Shown here piece by piece: positions 1-7,471 of a stretch of DNA of 26,788 bases. The position numbers were made by a program, and so were the translations under genes. Position 1 is the first letter of the stretch, and the number at the start of each line of letters is the position of its first letter. The notes beneath the pieces are model-generated. The model did no database searches. It saw only the letters and a program-made list of their open reading frames with translations, and was not told where the DNA came from. The stretch comes from DASVSE01 sp036399715 (lineage in GTDB: Bacteria > Bacteroidota > Rhodothermia > Rhodothermales > Rubricoccaceae). The DNA is taken from contig DASWMO010000339.1 of the NCBI GenBank assembly GCA_036399715.1, positions 1 to 26,788 of the forward strand, read 5' to 3'.

Positions 1-60
1 CGCGTCCTCGGCGTCGCGGTCGTACCAGAGGCAGATCGTGTTCTTGGCTGGAGTCGTCAT
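1..60 (-). CDS. VOC/PhnB-like (glyoxalase superfamily) protein, 5' end only
   Basis: The first 20 codons of a minus-strand gene run off the left edge of the window, starting at an ATG complementary to 58-60. They read MTTPAKNTICLWYDRDAEDA. This closely resembles the first beta strand and helix of PhnB-like VOC proteins (often annotated 3-demethylubiquinone-9 3-methyltransferase domain or VOC family), which typically start with NTICLWFD-x-AEEAA. No metal ligand or active-site residue can be judged from this piece. No clear ribosome binding site precedes the ATG, as for most genes here. The assignment rests on a short N-terminus only, so the family is likely but the function is open. Confidence 0.65.
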   Translation of the reverse strand, partial: MTTPAKNTICLWYDRDAEDA

Positions 61-167
61 GGGGCGTGGGGGTGCGTCGCTCGGAGACGGAGCGACTGGT
101 GGTGAGTGGAGAGAGAAGCTCCCCGCGCTCGCTGACAGCACCTGTTCACACGGTCTCCCTAACTGGC

Positions 168-503
168 TCAGCCGCCCTGGTCTTCATTCTCTTCGAGCCA
201 CCGAACGGCCTCGGCCCGCGTCACGAAGCAGCGGAAGGCCGTGCTCCGGTTCGCCTCTCGTGCGAACGCCTGGAACGAGCCCGAGTGGACGGACGGGTCG
301 GGGACGACGGCGGCCATCGTCACGCCGTAGAGCGTGAGACGCCGCAGGACGTCGCCGGCCACGCCCGAGCTGAGGTCGAAGAACCCGGGCAGGAGCGCGC
401 CGTCGTCCGCCAGGAGCGCCGAGGCCCCGGCCTCGATGCAGGCGGTGACGAGAGTGTTCGGGTCGAACGGGCCGGAGCCCGCAGGCTCGAAGTACGAGAG
501 CAT
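168..503 (-). CDS. DUF4180 domain-containing protein
   Basis: A 111-aa protein covers the usual length of DUF4180. Visible family features are an acidic ALLADDGALLPGFFDLSSGVAGDVLRRLTLYGV block (residues about 29-61), then a strand with AAVVPDP, and the C-terminal FCFVT-type strand followed by EAVRWLEE. The family is a small alpha/beta STAS-like fold of unknown biochemical role, usually a stand-alone soluble protein. The start is the ATG complementary to 501-503 and the stop is at 168-170. It is intact, unlike its neighbours, and has no obvious operon partner. Confidence 0.8.
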   Translation of the reverse strand: MLSYFEPAGSGPFDPNTLVTACIEAGASALLADDGALLPGFFDLSSGVAGDVLRRLTLYGVTMAAVVPDPSVHSGSFQAFAREANRSTAFRCFVTRAEAVRWLEENEDQGG

Positions 504-572
504 CGGACTGAGGCGGGGTGAGCGTCGCGGGAGGGACTGGGGCCCTACGCGCGGTGGCGGAGGAAGGATCGG

Positions 573-1018
573 TTAGCCCGCTCCATGGGGTGATAACGCC
601 AGCTCGATCTGCTCGATGTGGTGCTGCCAGTGCTCCCACCGCGTGAGGTTCGGCGCGTCCGGCCTCGCCTGCACCGCCGCCAAGAACGCGGGCGATGCGC
701 TGGAGATGTAGGCCGACACGGCCTTAGCCGCCTCCAGCGTGAGCGGCCGGCCTCGTGCGGCGGGACGGCGGCGATGAACGGGCCGAGCGCGTCGTTGAAC
801 ACGTCGGGTGGGTACACCGACGGCTCGAACCCATGCTCGTGCCACCGGGGCAGGATTGCGAGCCGCTGGCGGTCCCAGAAGGCGAGGTGGGCAAGCGCCG
901 ATGCGACGGTCCACCCGTTGGGCAGGTGCGCGGTGAGGTCCCGCTCCGAGAGCGCGCCGACGGCGGTGCGGAGGAGGCCGAGCCGGCGGTGGTTATCGTC
1001 GACGTCGGGCAGGGACAT
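573..1018 (-). pseudogene. DinB-like/maleylpyruvate isomerase N-terminal family protein, frameshifted
   Basis: Two minus-strand reading frames together make one DinB-superfamily four-helix protein. The first starts at the ATG ending at 1018 (MSLPDVDDNHRRLGLLRTAV...) and contains NGWTVASALAHLAFWDRQRL, the conserved second-helix region with its histidine. It loses frame near 742-760. The continuation is in another frame as RPLTLEAAKAVSAYISSASPAFLAAV...WEHWQHHIEQIE, ending at the stop at 573-575. The combined span is 446 nt, one base short of 149 codons, so a single 1-nt deletion explains it. The joined protein would have the normal length of about 148 aa. It could be a decayed gene or an indel error in the assembly. 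DinB-family proteins are metal-dependent thiol transferases or of unknown role. Confidence 0.72.
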
Positions 1019-1233
1019 GGGCGAAGAGGTGGGGGCGCGGTCAAACACATGCCCGCTCACCGGCGGCACAGGCACGAGGTAGACGCCAGCACGACATCGG
1101 CCCGGCCGTTTGGTGCAGAGGCCAGTTCTGCGGCGCTTCTGGTGGGCTCAACACCCTGGAGGGCTCGTCCAGCATAAACGTGGGGCCTCGGCGGGCCCAC
1201 CGGCCGCCTGCGGCGCTCACGGCCGAAGGCCGG

Positions 1234-1659
1234 TTACCCCTCGATATAGACCGGGTCGCCGACGGCCACGTGTCCCGGCTCGACCGTCGAGCCGTACACG
1301 CCCAGGCACGACTGACGCTCGCGGGCGATCGTGCGGAACGTCGATGGGTCCGACCGACCCGGAGGACGGGCTTGGTCCACGTGTCTTCGTGGAATGCCGC
1401 GCCGCCCGGGGCTTCGACGAGCAGGGTGCTGCCGGACCCGTCGGACATCGAGTTCGGCATCGGCCATCGCTCCGAGGCCGGTACCCGTCTGGGGGTGATG
1501 AGCGAGAGGGGGGAGGTGTCGAACACCCCGCGATTCTGTTTGATGACGTGCGTCGGGCCAACTCGGCAGATAACGCCGGGTCGACGACGACGGGGACGTC
1601 GTCGCCAAGCGTTGCGTCAGGGCCTCTCGGGCGTTGCTCACAAAGATCTCAGGAGTCAC
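1234..1659 (-). pseudogene. MOSC-domain protein remnant with several frameshifts
   Basis: MOSC-family segments are spread over three minus-strand frames. In order they are EIFVSNAREALTQRL, then DDVPVVVDPALSAELARR, then HVIKQNRGVFDTSPLSLIT, then PQTGTGLGAMADAELDVRRVR, then TLLVEAPGGAAFHEDTWTKPVLRVG, and last TFRTIARERQSCLGVYG with the end VAVGDPVYIEG. These match the order seen in MOSC (molybdenum cofactor sulfurase C-terminal) proteins. The usual N-terminal beta barrel is mostly absent. At least four frame changes are needed; one coincides with the G5 run at 1491-1495, where one extra base would restore the frame. The number of lesions plus the N-terminal loss favours real decay, but indel errors could contribute. 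Confidence 0.65.
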
Positions 1660-1808
1660 TCACGCCGCTCATGCGGCCTGTTCGGACGTTGGGCGCGGAA
1701 GGAGACAGAGCAAGGGCATGGGGCGATTCAGACGTTGTCCGGGATAGGACGGTGGCATGACGCCCTCCTCCCCGGGAGGCGTGGGCCTCGCACTCAGACC
1801 GCACCTCC

Positions 1809-1841
1809 CCTTTATCCCTATTACACCTTTATCCCATTACA
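1809..1841. repeat. Tandem direct repeat upstream of a membrane-protein gene
   Basis: CCTTTATCCCTATTACA (1809-1825) is followed at once by CCTTTATCCCATTACA (1826-1841), the same unit less one base. It ends 14 nt before the ATG at 1856. The patch is much richer in A and T than the surroundings, so it is a candidate promoter or operator region for the gene downstream. No regulator can be named. Confidence 0.6.
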
Positions 1842-1855
1842 TCTGAGGCACGACC

Positions 1856-2440
1856 ATGGAGAAGACAATGACGGGTAACACAGAAACCGACCGTATCGGG
1901 CGCGGGAGCTGGTTGAGGACCGCATCCTGGGCTGCCGCCGCGCTCATCCTGCTGCTGCCCTTGGCCGCGATGCAGATCACAAACCAGGTCGTCTGGACTG
2001 CGTCCGACTTTGCCTTTGCCGCCGTTCTCCTCTTCGTCCCCCTTAGCCTGTACGAACTGGTTGCAAGGAAGACGGGCAACACTGCGTACCGAGCGGGGGT
2101 CGCGCTCGCACTGGTGGGGGCGTTCGTCATCGTCTGGGGGAGTGGCGCCGTCGGCATCACCGACAGTAACGCCGACATGCTGTACTTCCTGGCGCTCGTC
2201 GTGGGATTCGTGGGCACCCTCGTCGCCCGCTTCCGGTCCAGCGGCATGGCTCGCGCGATGGGCGCGACGGCGCTCTCTCTGGCGTTGGCCGGCGTGATTG
2301 CGCTGGGCGCTGGAGTCGTCCCCGCGCCCACCTCTGCGGTCGAGGTCTCGGGCATGACGGGATTCTTCGTCGCGCTCTTCGTCGGATCGGCCATGCTGTT
2401 CCGGGAGGCGGCCCGGGGGAGCGACCGGGCCACGAAATAA
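1856..2440 (+). CDS. Multi-pass membrane protein of unknown function
   Basis: A 194-aa protein has a short polar N-terminus (residues 1-20) and about five hydrophobic segments: near 24-41, 48-66, 80-100, 106-125, and two closely spaced at 138-158 and 166-183. The C-terminus is basic (REAARGSDRATK). I see no catalytic motif and do not recognise a characterised family. It resembles small hypothetical integral membrane proteins found in Bacteroidota and Proteobacteria. The start could be the ATG at 1856 or the one at 1868 (MEKTMTG); a GAG run before the first favours 1856. A tandem repeat lies just upstream. The 69-aa membrane protein gene about 95 nt downstream on the same strand may be co-transcribed. 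Confidence 0.7.
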   Translation: MEKTMTGNTETDRIGRGSWLRTASWAAAALILLLPLAAMQITNQVVWTASDFAFAAVLLFVPLSLYELVARKTGNTAYRAGVALALVGAFVIVWGSGAVGITDSNADMLYFLALVVGFVGTLVARFRSSGMARAMGATALSLALAGVIALGAGVVPAPTSAVEVSGMTGFFVALFVGSAMLFREAARGSDRATK

Positions 2441-2534
2441 CCCGTTCTTACCCCAGCGAAAGATCCCACCGCTCGCGCTTCGGCGACGGGCGGCGGACCT
2501 AGTGCCTGACATCCTCATCCACCCTTGAAGAACG

Positions 2535-2744
2535 ATGAACTCTGAAAACACGGCCCGAGACGCCAGCGCGAAACTGAAGGTGCACACGATCCTGTCGGTG
2601 CTGACCTTTGTAACCGGGCTCCTGCTATTGATCTACATGGTTTCTGTCGAGAGCGAGCCGGGCGCGCTCCCCCTGCTCTTGGTCGTGGTCGGCACGGTGT
2701 GGTACGTCGTCACGCGAGCGAGAATCCGGTCTCATCCCGGATAA
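2535..2744 (+). CDS. Small two-TM membrane protein
   Basis: A 69-aa protein has a polar N-terminus (MNSENTARDASAKLKVH), then two hydrophobic helices at about 18-36 and 44-61 separated by an acidic loop (SVESEPGA), and a basic tail (TRARIRSHPG). This resembles 2TM-domain small membrane proteins of Bacteroidota. No function can be inferred. It follows the 194-aa membrane protein on the same strand and may share its transcript. The AAGAACG before the ATG is not a clear ribosome binding site. Confidence 0.6.
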   Translation: MNSENTARDASAKLKVHTILSVLTFVTGLLLLIYMVSVESEPGALPLLLVVVGTVWYVVTRARIRSHPG

Positions 2745-2888
2745 CCTCACCATCCGATTGACCGGACAAGCGAGGGTGGTCCCGGTAGAGGGCCCTCGAC
2801 CTAGCCCGAGTGCTTGGAGCCGGACATCGGGCGGAGACTCGCACGAGTGAACTCGAGCGGATGGACCGGGCGGGGCCACACCGGCGGG

Positions 2889-3350
2889 TCAGTCGTCCGG
2901 GAGAGACCTCCCGAGCAAGGCGAGGGTCTGTTGGTCTGGCACTCCCCGGAAGTACCGGTCGAGCAACCGGTGGAAGACGGACCCCTCGGACGACACGGCT
3001 GCGAACAGCGTTGCGCTCGACCGCAGCTTCAGGTCGTCCGGCGTCCCGAAGACGTCCTGCGCCGAATGGCCACTCGCGCGGAGGGCGGCCGCGGCGCACT
3101 CGGCTAGGCGGGGCCCGAGGACGGGGTGCCGGAGGTAGGCCTCCGCCTCGGCGGCACTCTTGATCGCATACCGCTTCGCCATCGGGCTGAACCCCAGCCC
3201 GTCGATTTGCGGGAAGATGTACCACATCCAGTGCGTCCGCTTCTGCCCGCGCTCGATCTCCGCGAGTGCCCGTTTGTAGTCGTCCCTCTGGGCGAGCATG
3301 AAGCGGTTGAGGTCGTGCGGGTCGCTGGGAGGGTCCGTCTGGTGAGGCAT
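2889..3350 (-). CDS. DUF1810 domain-containing protein
   Basis: A 153-aa protein is full-length for DUF1810. It opens with DLNRFMLAQRDDYKRALAEIERGQKRTHWMWYIFPQIDGLGFSPMAKRYAI (residues about 13-63), the family's signature, followed by EAEAYLRHPVLGPRLAECAAAAL and then DVFGTPDDLKLRSSATLF and the C-terminal FHRLLDRYFRGVPDQQTLALLG. The start is the ATG complementary to 3348-3350 and the stop is at 2889-2891. Biochemical function is not firmly known to me. It stands alone between unrelated small genes. Confidence 0.9.
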   Translation of the reverse strand: MPHQTDPPSDPHDLNRFMLAQRDDYKRALAEIERGQKRTHWMWYIFPQIDGLGFSPMAKRYAIKSAAEAEAYLRHPVLGPRLAECAAAALRASGHSAQDVFGTPDDLKLRSSATLFAAVSSEGSVFHRLLDRYFRGVPDQQTLALLGRSLPDD

Positions 3351-3676
3351 GTCCGAGCCGCGAGGCTGAGCGAGGGATCCTCAGTTTAGACAGGCGACGG
3401 CTTGGCCGAAGCTCAGCCCTGCCTCTGTCTCCAGCGCACCGGCGGCGTCCGGCTGTTCGCGCGCCCGTTCCACAGGTTTTCTCTCCGGTGCACGCCGGCC
3501 GGCCTGGTCTACAGGACCGGGTTCGAGCACCTCGGATGAGCAGGAGGACCTGGAACGCGGTGGACTCCAACGGACTACAACAGCACGAATGGACGGCCGC
3601 GCGACCTTGGAGATGGCCCTGTTGCAAACGTCCCCAGATATCACGTAGGAGGTCACCATCACGTTCAAGGTCCACG
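3351..3676. other. Intergenic stretch with no recognisable gene
   Basis: This 326-nt gap lies between the DUF1810 start and the small ORF at 3677. I found no convincing coding frame or hairpin. Its right end is less GC-rich than the surrounding genes and contains AGGAGGT at 3647-3653, about 24 nt before the next ATG. That is too far for an ordinary ribosome binding site. Confidence 0.5.
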
Positions 3677-3958
3677 ATGAGTAAAGCTCCCAAACTGCCA
3701 GACGCCAACTCTTTGGCGCGAAAGGCGATGTGGGCAACCATGTCGGAGCCGACCAAGACTCGCATTCGTGCTCTGACCAACGTGCTGAAGGGGGCCGCGG
3801 CACGTGGCGAACGGTGCGTTACGGTCACGTTCGCGTACCAAGACGCACCGGCAGTGCTCAACTACGTCAAGACGTTCGGCTACCAGGCCACGACGGCACG
3901 GGCAAACCACGTAGGGGATCTGCTCACGGTACAAGACGTCATAACCATCACGTTTTAG
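3677..3958 (+). CDS. Small hypothetical protein, possibly acquired
   Basis: A 93-aa soluble protein starts MSKAPKLPDANSLARKAM and ends at the stop at 3956-3958. The first half is helical and charged. The second half has the pattern ALTNVLKGAAARGERCVTVTF...VLNYVKTFGYQATTA...ITITF. That resembles the helix, Gly, strand, helix, Gly-Tyr, strand layout of small phage-associated proteins, but this is only a pattern resemblance and I do not recognise the family. Its GC content looks clearly lower than that of its neighbours, which fits recent transfer. Start choice is uncertain because the frame is open further upstream. Confidence 0.55.
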   Translation: MSKAPKLPDANSLARKAMWATMSEPTKTRIRALTNVLKGAAARGERCVTVTFAYQDAPAVLNYVKTFGYQATTARANHVGDLLTVQDVITITF

Positions 3959-4080
3959 GCACGAGCGCCAGGGTCACAGCGGGAGCGCGTCGCAGGCGCT
4001 TCCATGGAGTAGACGAGGTCCTCGTCGCGGTGTGGTACGGCGGGACGGCTGCGGTGCGAAGGAAGGGGATACCCGGGCCG

Positions 4081-4869
4081 TCATCTGGGGACGAAGCCCT
4101 TTACGGCGTTCGCCCGGGCCTGGCACGTGATCAGGCCCGTGGCATCTGACGGCAGGCAGGTGCGCATCCGCTCCCTGAGGACCGCGAGGCCCTCAGGTCC
4201 CATCGCCGCGAGCGCCGGAACGACGCTCGGCCCCCCGAGGATGGTCGCCCAGTAGTCGTCGAAGTCGGCGAACGTCCGCTCCACGGTGATCTCCCGCGTC
4301 TCGACGGCCGCCAGGCCCGCTCCCGCCCACAGGGCCCGCATCGCGTCGATCCGGGACGCCTCCGGGCTCGGCGGCATGGGGACGGGGAAGCCCGACGCCC
4401 GCAGCTCGGCGTGCAACGCCTCGTACGGGAAGCCCCCGCCCTCCATGTCCCACGCGTAGGCCGAGACCGTCCCACCCGGGCCAACGACACGGGCCATTTC
4501 GGCGACACCCCGGGCCGGGTCGGGGACGAAGAAGATGACGAGCGGCATGACGGCCGCGCCGAACGCGTCGTCGGGGAACGGCAAGGCCATCGCGTCGCCG
4601 CGGCGGAAGTGCGCGTGCTCCAACCCGAGCCGCGTCCGGGCGTAGGTGATCTGGTCCTCCGACGGGTCGACCCCCTCGACGGAGCCCGGCCCGCACTGCC
4701 CGACGAGGAGCTCGGTGAAGGCCCCGTTCCCGCAGCCGACATCGAGCCACCGGAGGCCCGGCTCTAGGGCGAGCCAGTCCAGGAACGTCTCGCCGGCAAG
4801 CCGGCTCCACTCGCCCATGTACCGCTCGTAGGCAGCCCCGTCGTCGAAGCGGATCTGGTCGGTCGCCAT
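4081..4869 (-). CDS. Class I SAM-dependent methyltransferase
   Basis: A 262-aa cytosolic protein has the Rossmann motif I LRWLDVGCGNGAFTELL (about residues 38-54), the acidic end of strand 2 (EGVDPSEDQITYAR), the motif around DAMALPFPDDAFGAAVMPLVIFFVPDP, and motif IV-V (MARVVGPGGTVSAYAWD). This is the Methyltransf_11/25 type of small-molecule methyltransferase; its substrate cannot be read from sequence. The start is the ATG at 4867-4869, chosen because the minus-strand leader has AAGGAG nine bases upstream, one of the few good ribosome binding sites here. It is intact, in contrast to the second methyltransferase at the right end of the window, which is from a different subfamily. Confidence 0.9.
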   Translation of the reverse strand: MATDQIRFDDGAAYERYMGEWSRLAGETFLDWLALEPGLRWLDVGCGNGAFTELLVGQCGPGSVEGVDPSEDQITYARTRLGLEHAHFRRGDAMALPFPDDAFGAAVMPLVIFFVPDPARGVAEMARVVGPGGTVSAYAWDMEGGGFPYEALHAELRASGFPVPMPPSPEASRIDAMRALWAGAGLAAVETREITVERTFADFDDYWATILGGPSVVPALAAMGPEGLAVLRERMRTCLPSDATGLITCQARANAVKGFVPR

Positions 4870-5166
4870 TGGTGTTCTCCTTGGGGTGAGCTTGCTCCGA
4901 GATGTAAAGCTATATCGCGATGGATCCTCCAACATCACGAATGGCTGATCAGCGGCGTCAAGGATGAGAGTAAGCCACCGCGCGACGGCGGCCGAGCCGT
5001 CTGGTGCTGCGGCGGGCCTGGTGGCTGGCGGTGTCGTCGCCGGTCAAACTTCTCGGACAGGAGGTCATGGGTCTGGAACTCCTCCGCCGATGTCCCGCTG
5101 GCCGCCGCTTTGCTCGCTGTGAAAGGTCACCTGTGATGCGAGCCCACTCGGCCCCTGTCACTCGCT
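4870..5166. other. Gene-poor stretch next to integrase remnant
   Basis: No intact gene is visible. On the minus strand, a GTG at 5159-5161 opens MTGAEWARITGDLSQRAK. If one frame change is allowed near 5106, it continues as AASGTSAEEFQTHDLLSEKFDR. That text looks protein-like but matches no family I know. The stretch also holds an AT-rich patch around 4906-4925 just upstream of the methyltransferase gene, probably its promoter region. Together with the recombinase fragment next door, this could be debris of an old mobile element. Confidence 0.3.
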
Positions 5167-5530
5167 CTACTCGTGAACGGCCCCAGACGGCCCCTCTCCG
5201 CTCTTGTTTGCCCGGACGTAGCTGTCGACCCCGGGAACGGACATGGCGCCACCCGCGCTCCGGACCGTCCCCTCTGCGCAGGACTCCCCGCCAGTCTGTA
5301 TCCCCTTGAACGCGTCCCGGTACGCCTCGTCGAGGAGCCCTCGGTCTAACCTGCCGAGGTACCGCTCGGCGACCTGGACCGAGGAGTGCCGGAGGACCTC
5401 CTCGGTCGCGCGGGCCCCGTACCCGGCGTCGATGAGGTGGGCCGCGAGTGAGTGGCAGGCGATGTGGAACGCCAGTGCGGCGGGGTCGGGTAGGCCCATC
5501 CGCCGCGCCAACTTCTTGAGCGCCTTGTTC
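5167..5530 (-). pseudogene. Tyrosine recombinase (phage-type integrase), C-terminal fragment
   Basis: The minus strand encodes SANKALKKLARRMGLPDPAALAFHIACHSLAAHLIDAGYGARATEEVLRHSSVQVAERYLGRL. This is the end of a tyrosine-recombinase catalytic domain: box II (HxxRH...AxHLL..G), the LGHSS-like element (here LRHSS) and the presumed nucleophile Tyr in AERYLGRL. The Arg of HxxR is replaced by Cys (HIAC), so it should be inactive. The N-terminal three quarters are missing. The recognisable frame runs straight into the 3' end of the response-regulator gene (stop at 5540-5542), so no upstream part can exist here. It has a roughly 50-residue tail after the Tyr and ends at 5167. Confidence 0.75.
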
Positions 5531-5539
5531 GCGGAGGCG

Positions 5540-6277
5540 TTACAGGCCCAACGACCGCAGCACCTGCGCGCGCGAACGGCTCACCGGAACCCGTGTGCCA
5601 TCCGCCAGCTCCGCTTCGAGATTGCCACGCGCGTCGCTCCTGAACGCGCGAACGTGGTCGAGATTCACGATGTGCGCGCGATGCACCCGGACAAAGCGCT
5701 TCGGGTCGAGCCGCGACTCGAGACGGCCCAGTGAGAGGTGGATCAGGTGCCGCGTGTGCTCCACGTGGGCGGTCACGTAGTCGCCGTCGACTTCGAACCA
5801 CGACACGCGCTCGACGAGCAGCGGGACGAGGCTGCCCCCCACCCGGACGAACAGGCGGCTGATCGGCCCTGCAGTCATCGCGCCCGCCAGCCGCTCAAGC
5901 GCGCTGACGCCTGAAGGCTCGCCGATGGCAGAGCGGACCCGTTCCAGTGCGGCGGCCAGGCGCGCGGGCCCGAACGGCTTCAAGAGGTAGTCGACCGCGC
6001 CAAGCTCGAACGCGCTCACCGCGTGCTGGGAGTAGGCGGTCGTGAAGACGACGAACGGCTGCTGTTCGATCCGGCGCAGGACGTCGGTGCCAAGCAGCCC
6101 CGGCATCTGCACGTCGAGGAACACCAGCTCCGGTTGCAGGCGGCGGATCGCTTCCACGGCCGCCTCGCCGTCTGCGGCCTCCCCGACGACGTCCACCCAG
6201 TCGAACGCGGTCAGCATCGCGCGGAGTCCCGCACGCGCGAGCGGCTCGTCGTCGACGACGAGGGTCCGGACCTTCAT
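5540..6277 (-). CDS. LytTR-family response regulator
   Basis: This 245-aa protein has a receiver domain (residues 1-120) with acidic pair D9/D10, phosphoacceptor D55 (LVFLDVQMPG), a conserved Thr (FTTAYS) and Lys (LLKPF). A LytTR DNA-binding domain (about 140-243) follows, with WFEVDGDYVTAHV and RFVRVHRAHIVNLDHV. Such regulators activate or repress transcription by binding direct repeats. The ATG (6275-6277) overlaps the kinase stop by 4 nt (ATGA), so the pair is translationally coupled. Its divergent neighbour is an ABC transporter operon, the likely target. The 3' end is fused edge to edge with a recombinase remnant but the reading frame itself looks complete (ends SRSRAQVLRSLGL). Confidence 0.95.
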   Translation of the reverse strand: MKVRTLVVDDEPLARAGLRAMLTAFDWVDVVGEAADGEAAVEAIRRLQPELVFLDVQMPGLLGTDVLRRIEQQPFVVFTTAYSQHAVSAFELGAVDYLLKPFGPARLAAALERVRSAIGEPSGVSALERLAGAMTAGPISRLFVRVGGSLVPLLVERVSWFEVDGDYVTAHVEHTRHLIHLSLGRLESRLDPKRFVRVHRAHIVNLDHVRAFRSDARGNLEAELADGTRVPVSRSRAQVLRSLGL

Positions 6278-7233
6278 GGCTTCCTCCGGCGACAGCGTGG
6301 GACGACGAGGACGGCCTCATAGCCCCCGTCCTCACGCGGGCCACACGTCAGCCGTGCCGAGGCGCCGTAGAGGACCGAGAGCCGCTCGCGCAGACGGGTC
6401 AACCCCGTCCCTGTCCCGTTCTCCACCCCACCTTGCGGCTGGCAGTCACCGGTGTTCGACACCGTGAGTGTGAGGCCTGCGGCTGTACCTGCAGCCGTGA
6501 GGACGACTTCCGTCGGCGCGACGCGAGGCGCCGCCCCGTGGCGCACCGCGTTCTCCACGAGCGTGTGCAGCGCAAAGGAGGGGACACGTTCGTCGAGGAG
6601 GTCCGGGCCCACTTCCGCGCGAACGCGGAGCCGGTCGCCGAAGCGGATCTGCTCGACCTCGAGGTATCGCGACGCGAAGGCCCACTCGTCACGGAGGGGC
6701 ACCTCGTCGCGCTCTTCCTCCACCGTCGTGCGGAGGAGCAACCCGACGAGCTCTGCGGCCTCGGCAGCGCGGGCAGGATCGACGGGGATGAGGTGTACCA
6801 CGGCGTGCAACGCGTTGAAGAGGAAGTGGGGGTGGAGTTGCGCTCGAAGTGCCGCCAGTTGCGCCTGTGCCTCTGCCGCCTCGGCGCTCGCGGCCCGCGC
6901 CGTCGCCTCGACCGCGTACGAGATCCCCGCCACGACGGCGTAGACGTACGCGCCCACGACGACCATCCAGCTGTTGTCGTCCTCCGGCCAGCCGATGATC
7001 AGGCGTTGGAGCACGCTCGTGGCGACGAGCCACGTGACGCCGCTGGCAGGTGCCGCCACCAGGTGGAGGAGGGCGAACCGGAGGCGAAACGGCCGGGGCC
7101 ACGGCATCCGGCGGACGAGCCGGTACACGAGGAGGGTGAGGACGGCACCGACGGTCACGGATACCACCACGTTCACGATCTCGCTGAGAGTCCAGACGGC
7201 GCCGAAGGGGCCCGTGAGGAGGTCAGGTGGCAT
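6274..7233 (-). CDS. LytS/YehU-type sensor histidine kinase
   Basis: This 319-aa protein has an N-terminal membrane region with about four hydrophobic helices (near residues 19-40, 53-75, 88-106, the first starting with SEIVNVVVSVTVGAVLTLLV). A short coiled linker rich in Ala and Glu (107-130) leads to the His-kinase domain, with QLHPHFLFNALHAV (phospho-His H136), then an HATPase_c domain with LVENAVRHG (N box) and GTGTGLTRLRERL (G2 box). No extracellular ligand-binding domain is present. It should phosphorylate the LytTR regulator encoded immediately downstream with a 4-nt overlap. The ATG complementary to 7231-7233 is preceded directly by an in-frame GTG (7236); no ribosome binding site decides between them. 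Confidence 0.93.
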   Translation of the reverse strand: MPPDLLTGPFGAVWTLSEIVNVVVSVTVGAVLTLLVYRLVRRMPWPRPFRLRFALLHLVAAPASGVTWLVATSVLQRLIIGWPEDDNSWMVVVGAYVYAVVAGISYAVEATARAASAEAAEAQAQLAALRAQLHPHFLFNALHAVVHLIPVDPARAAEAAELVGLLLRTTVEEERDEVPLRDEWAFASRYLEVEQIRFGDRLRVRAEVGPDLLDERVPSFALHTLVENAVRHGAAPRVAPTEVVLTAAGTAAGLTLTVSNTGDCQPQGGVENGTGTGLTRLRERLSVLYGASARLTCGPREDGGYEAVLVVPRCRRRKP

Positions 7234-7236
7234 CAC

Positions 7237-7471
7237 ACAAGGGGGCTGTCATGAAGTGGAGGGCCGTCGCCAGAGGACGGGCACGGGACGCCGGATGGGC
7301 ACAGGTCCCCGATGTTCGGGTCCGCGACGAGGAGCATACGGGCACGGTGGACACACCGTGCACGGGGCACCCGCCATTCGTCGGCTCCAAGCTGCCACTC
7401 GGCGATGGAGCCTGTCCCCACCCTCGATCTGCTGCCCACTTTGCGTTCGAGACGCTCACGCCCGACCCCGA
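7237..7471. promoter_or_regulatory. Divergent intergenic region with a perfect dyad
   Basis: This 235-nt spacer separates the two-component genes from the ABC operon and must hold both promoters. It contains a perfect inverted repeat, GCACGGTG (7342-7349), 4-nt spacer, CACCGTGC (7354-7361). It lies midway, so it could control either direction or both. It does not look like a typical LytTR site, which is usually a pair of direct repeats. I saw no convincing -10/-35 or Bacteroidota -7/-33 boxes. Confidence 0.5.

Noticed and set aside
4958..5161. A 67-aa minus-strand ORF starting GTG at 5161.
   Set aside because: No family match, strongly Arg/Ser/Thr-rich second half, and coding-like text only if a frameshift is allowed. 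It is kept only as possible debris.
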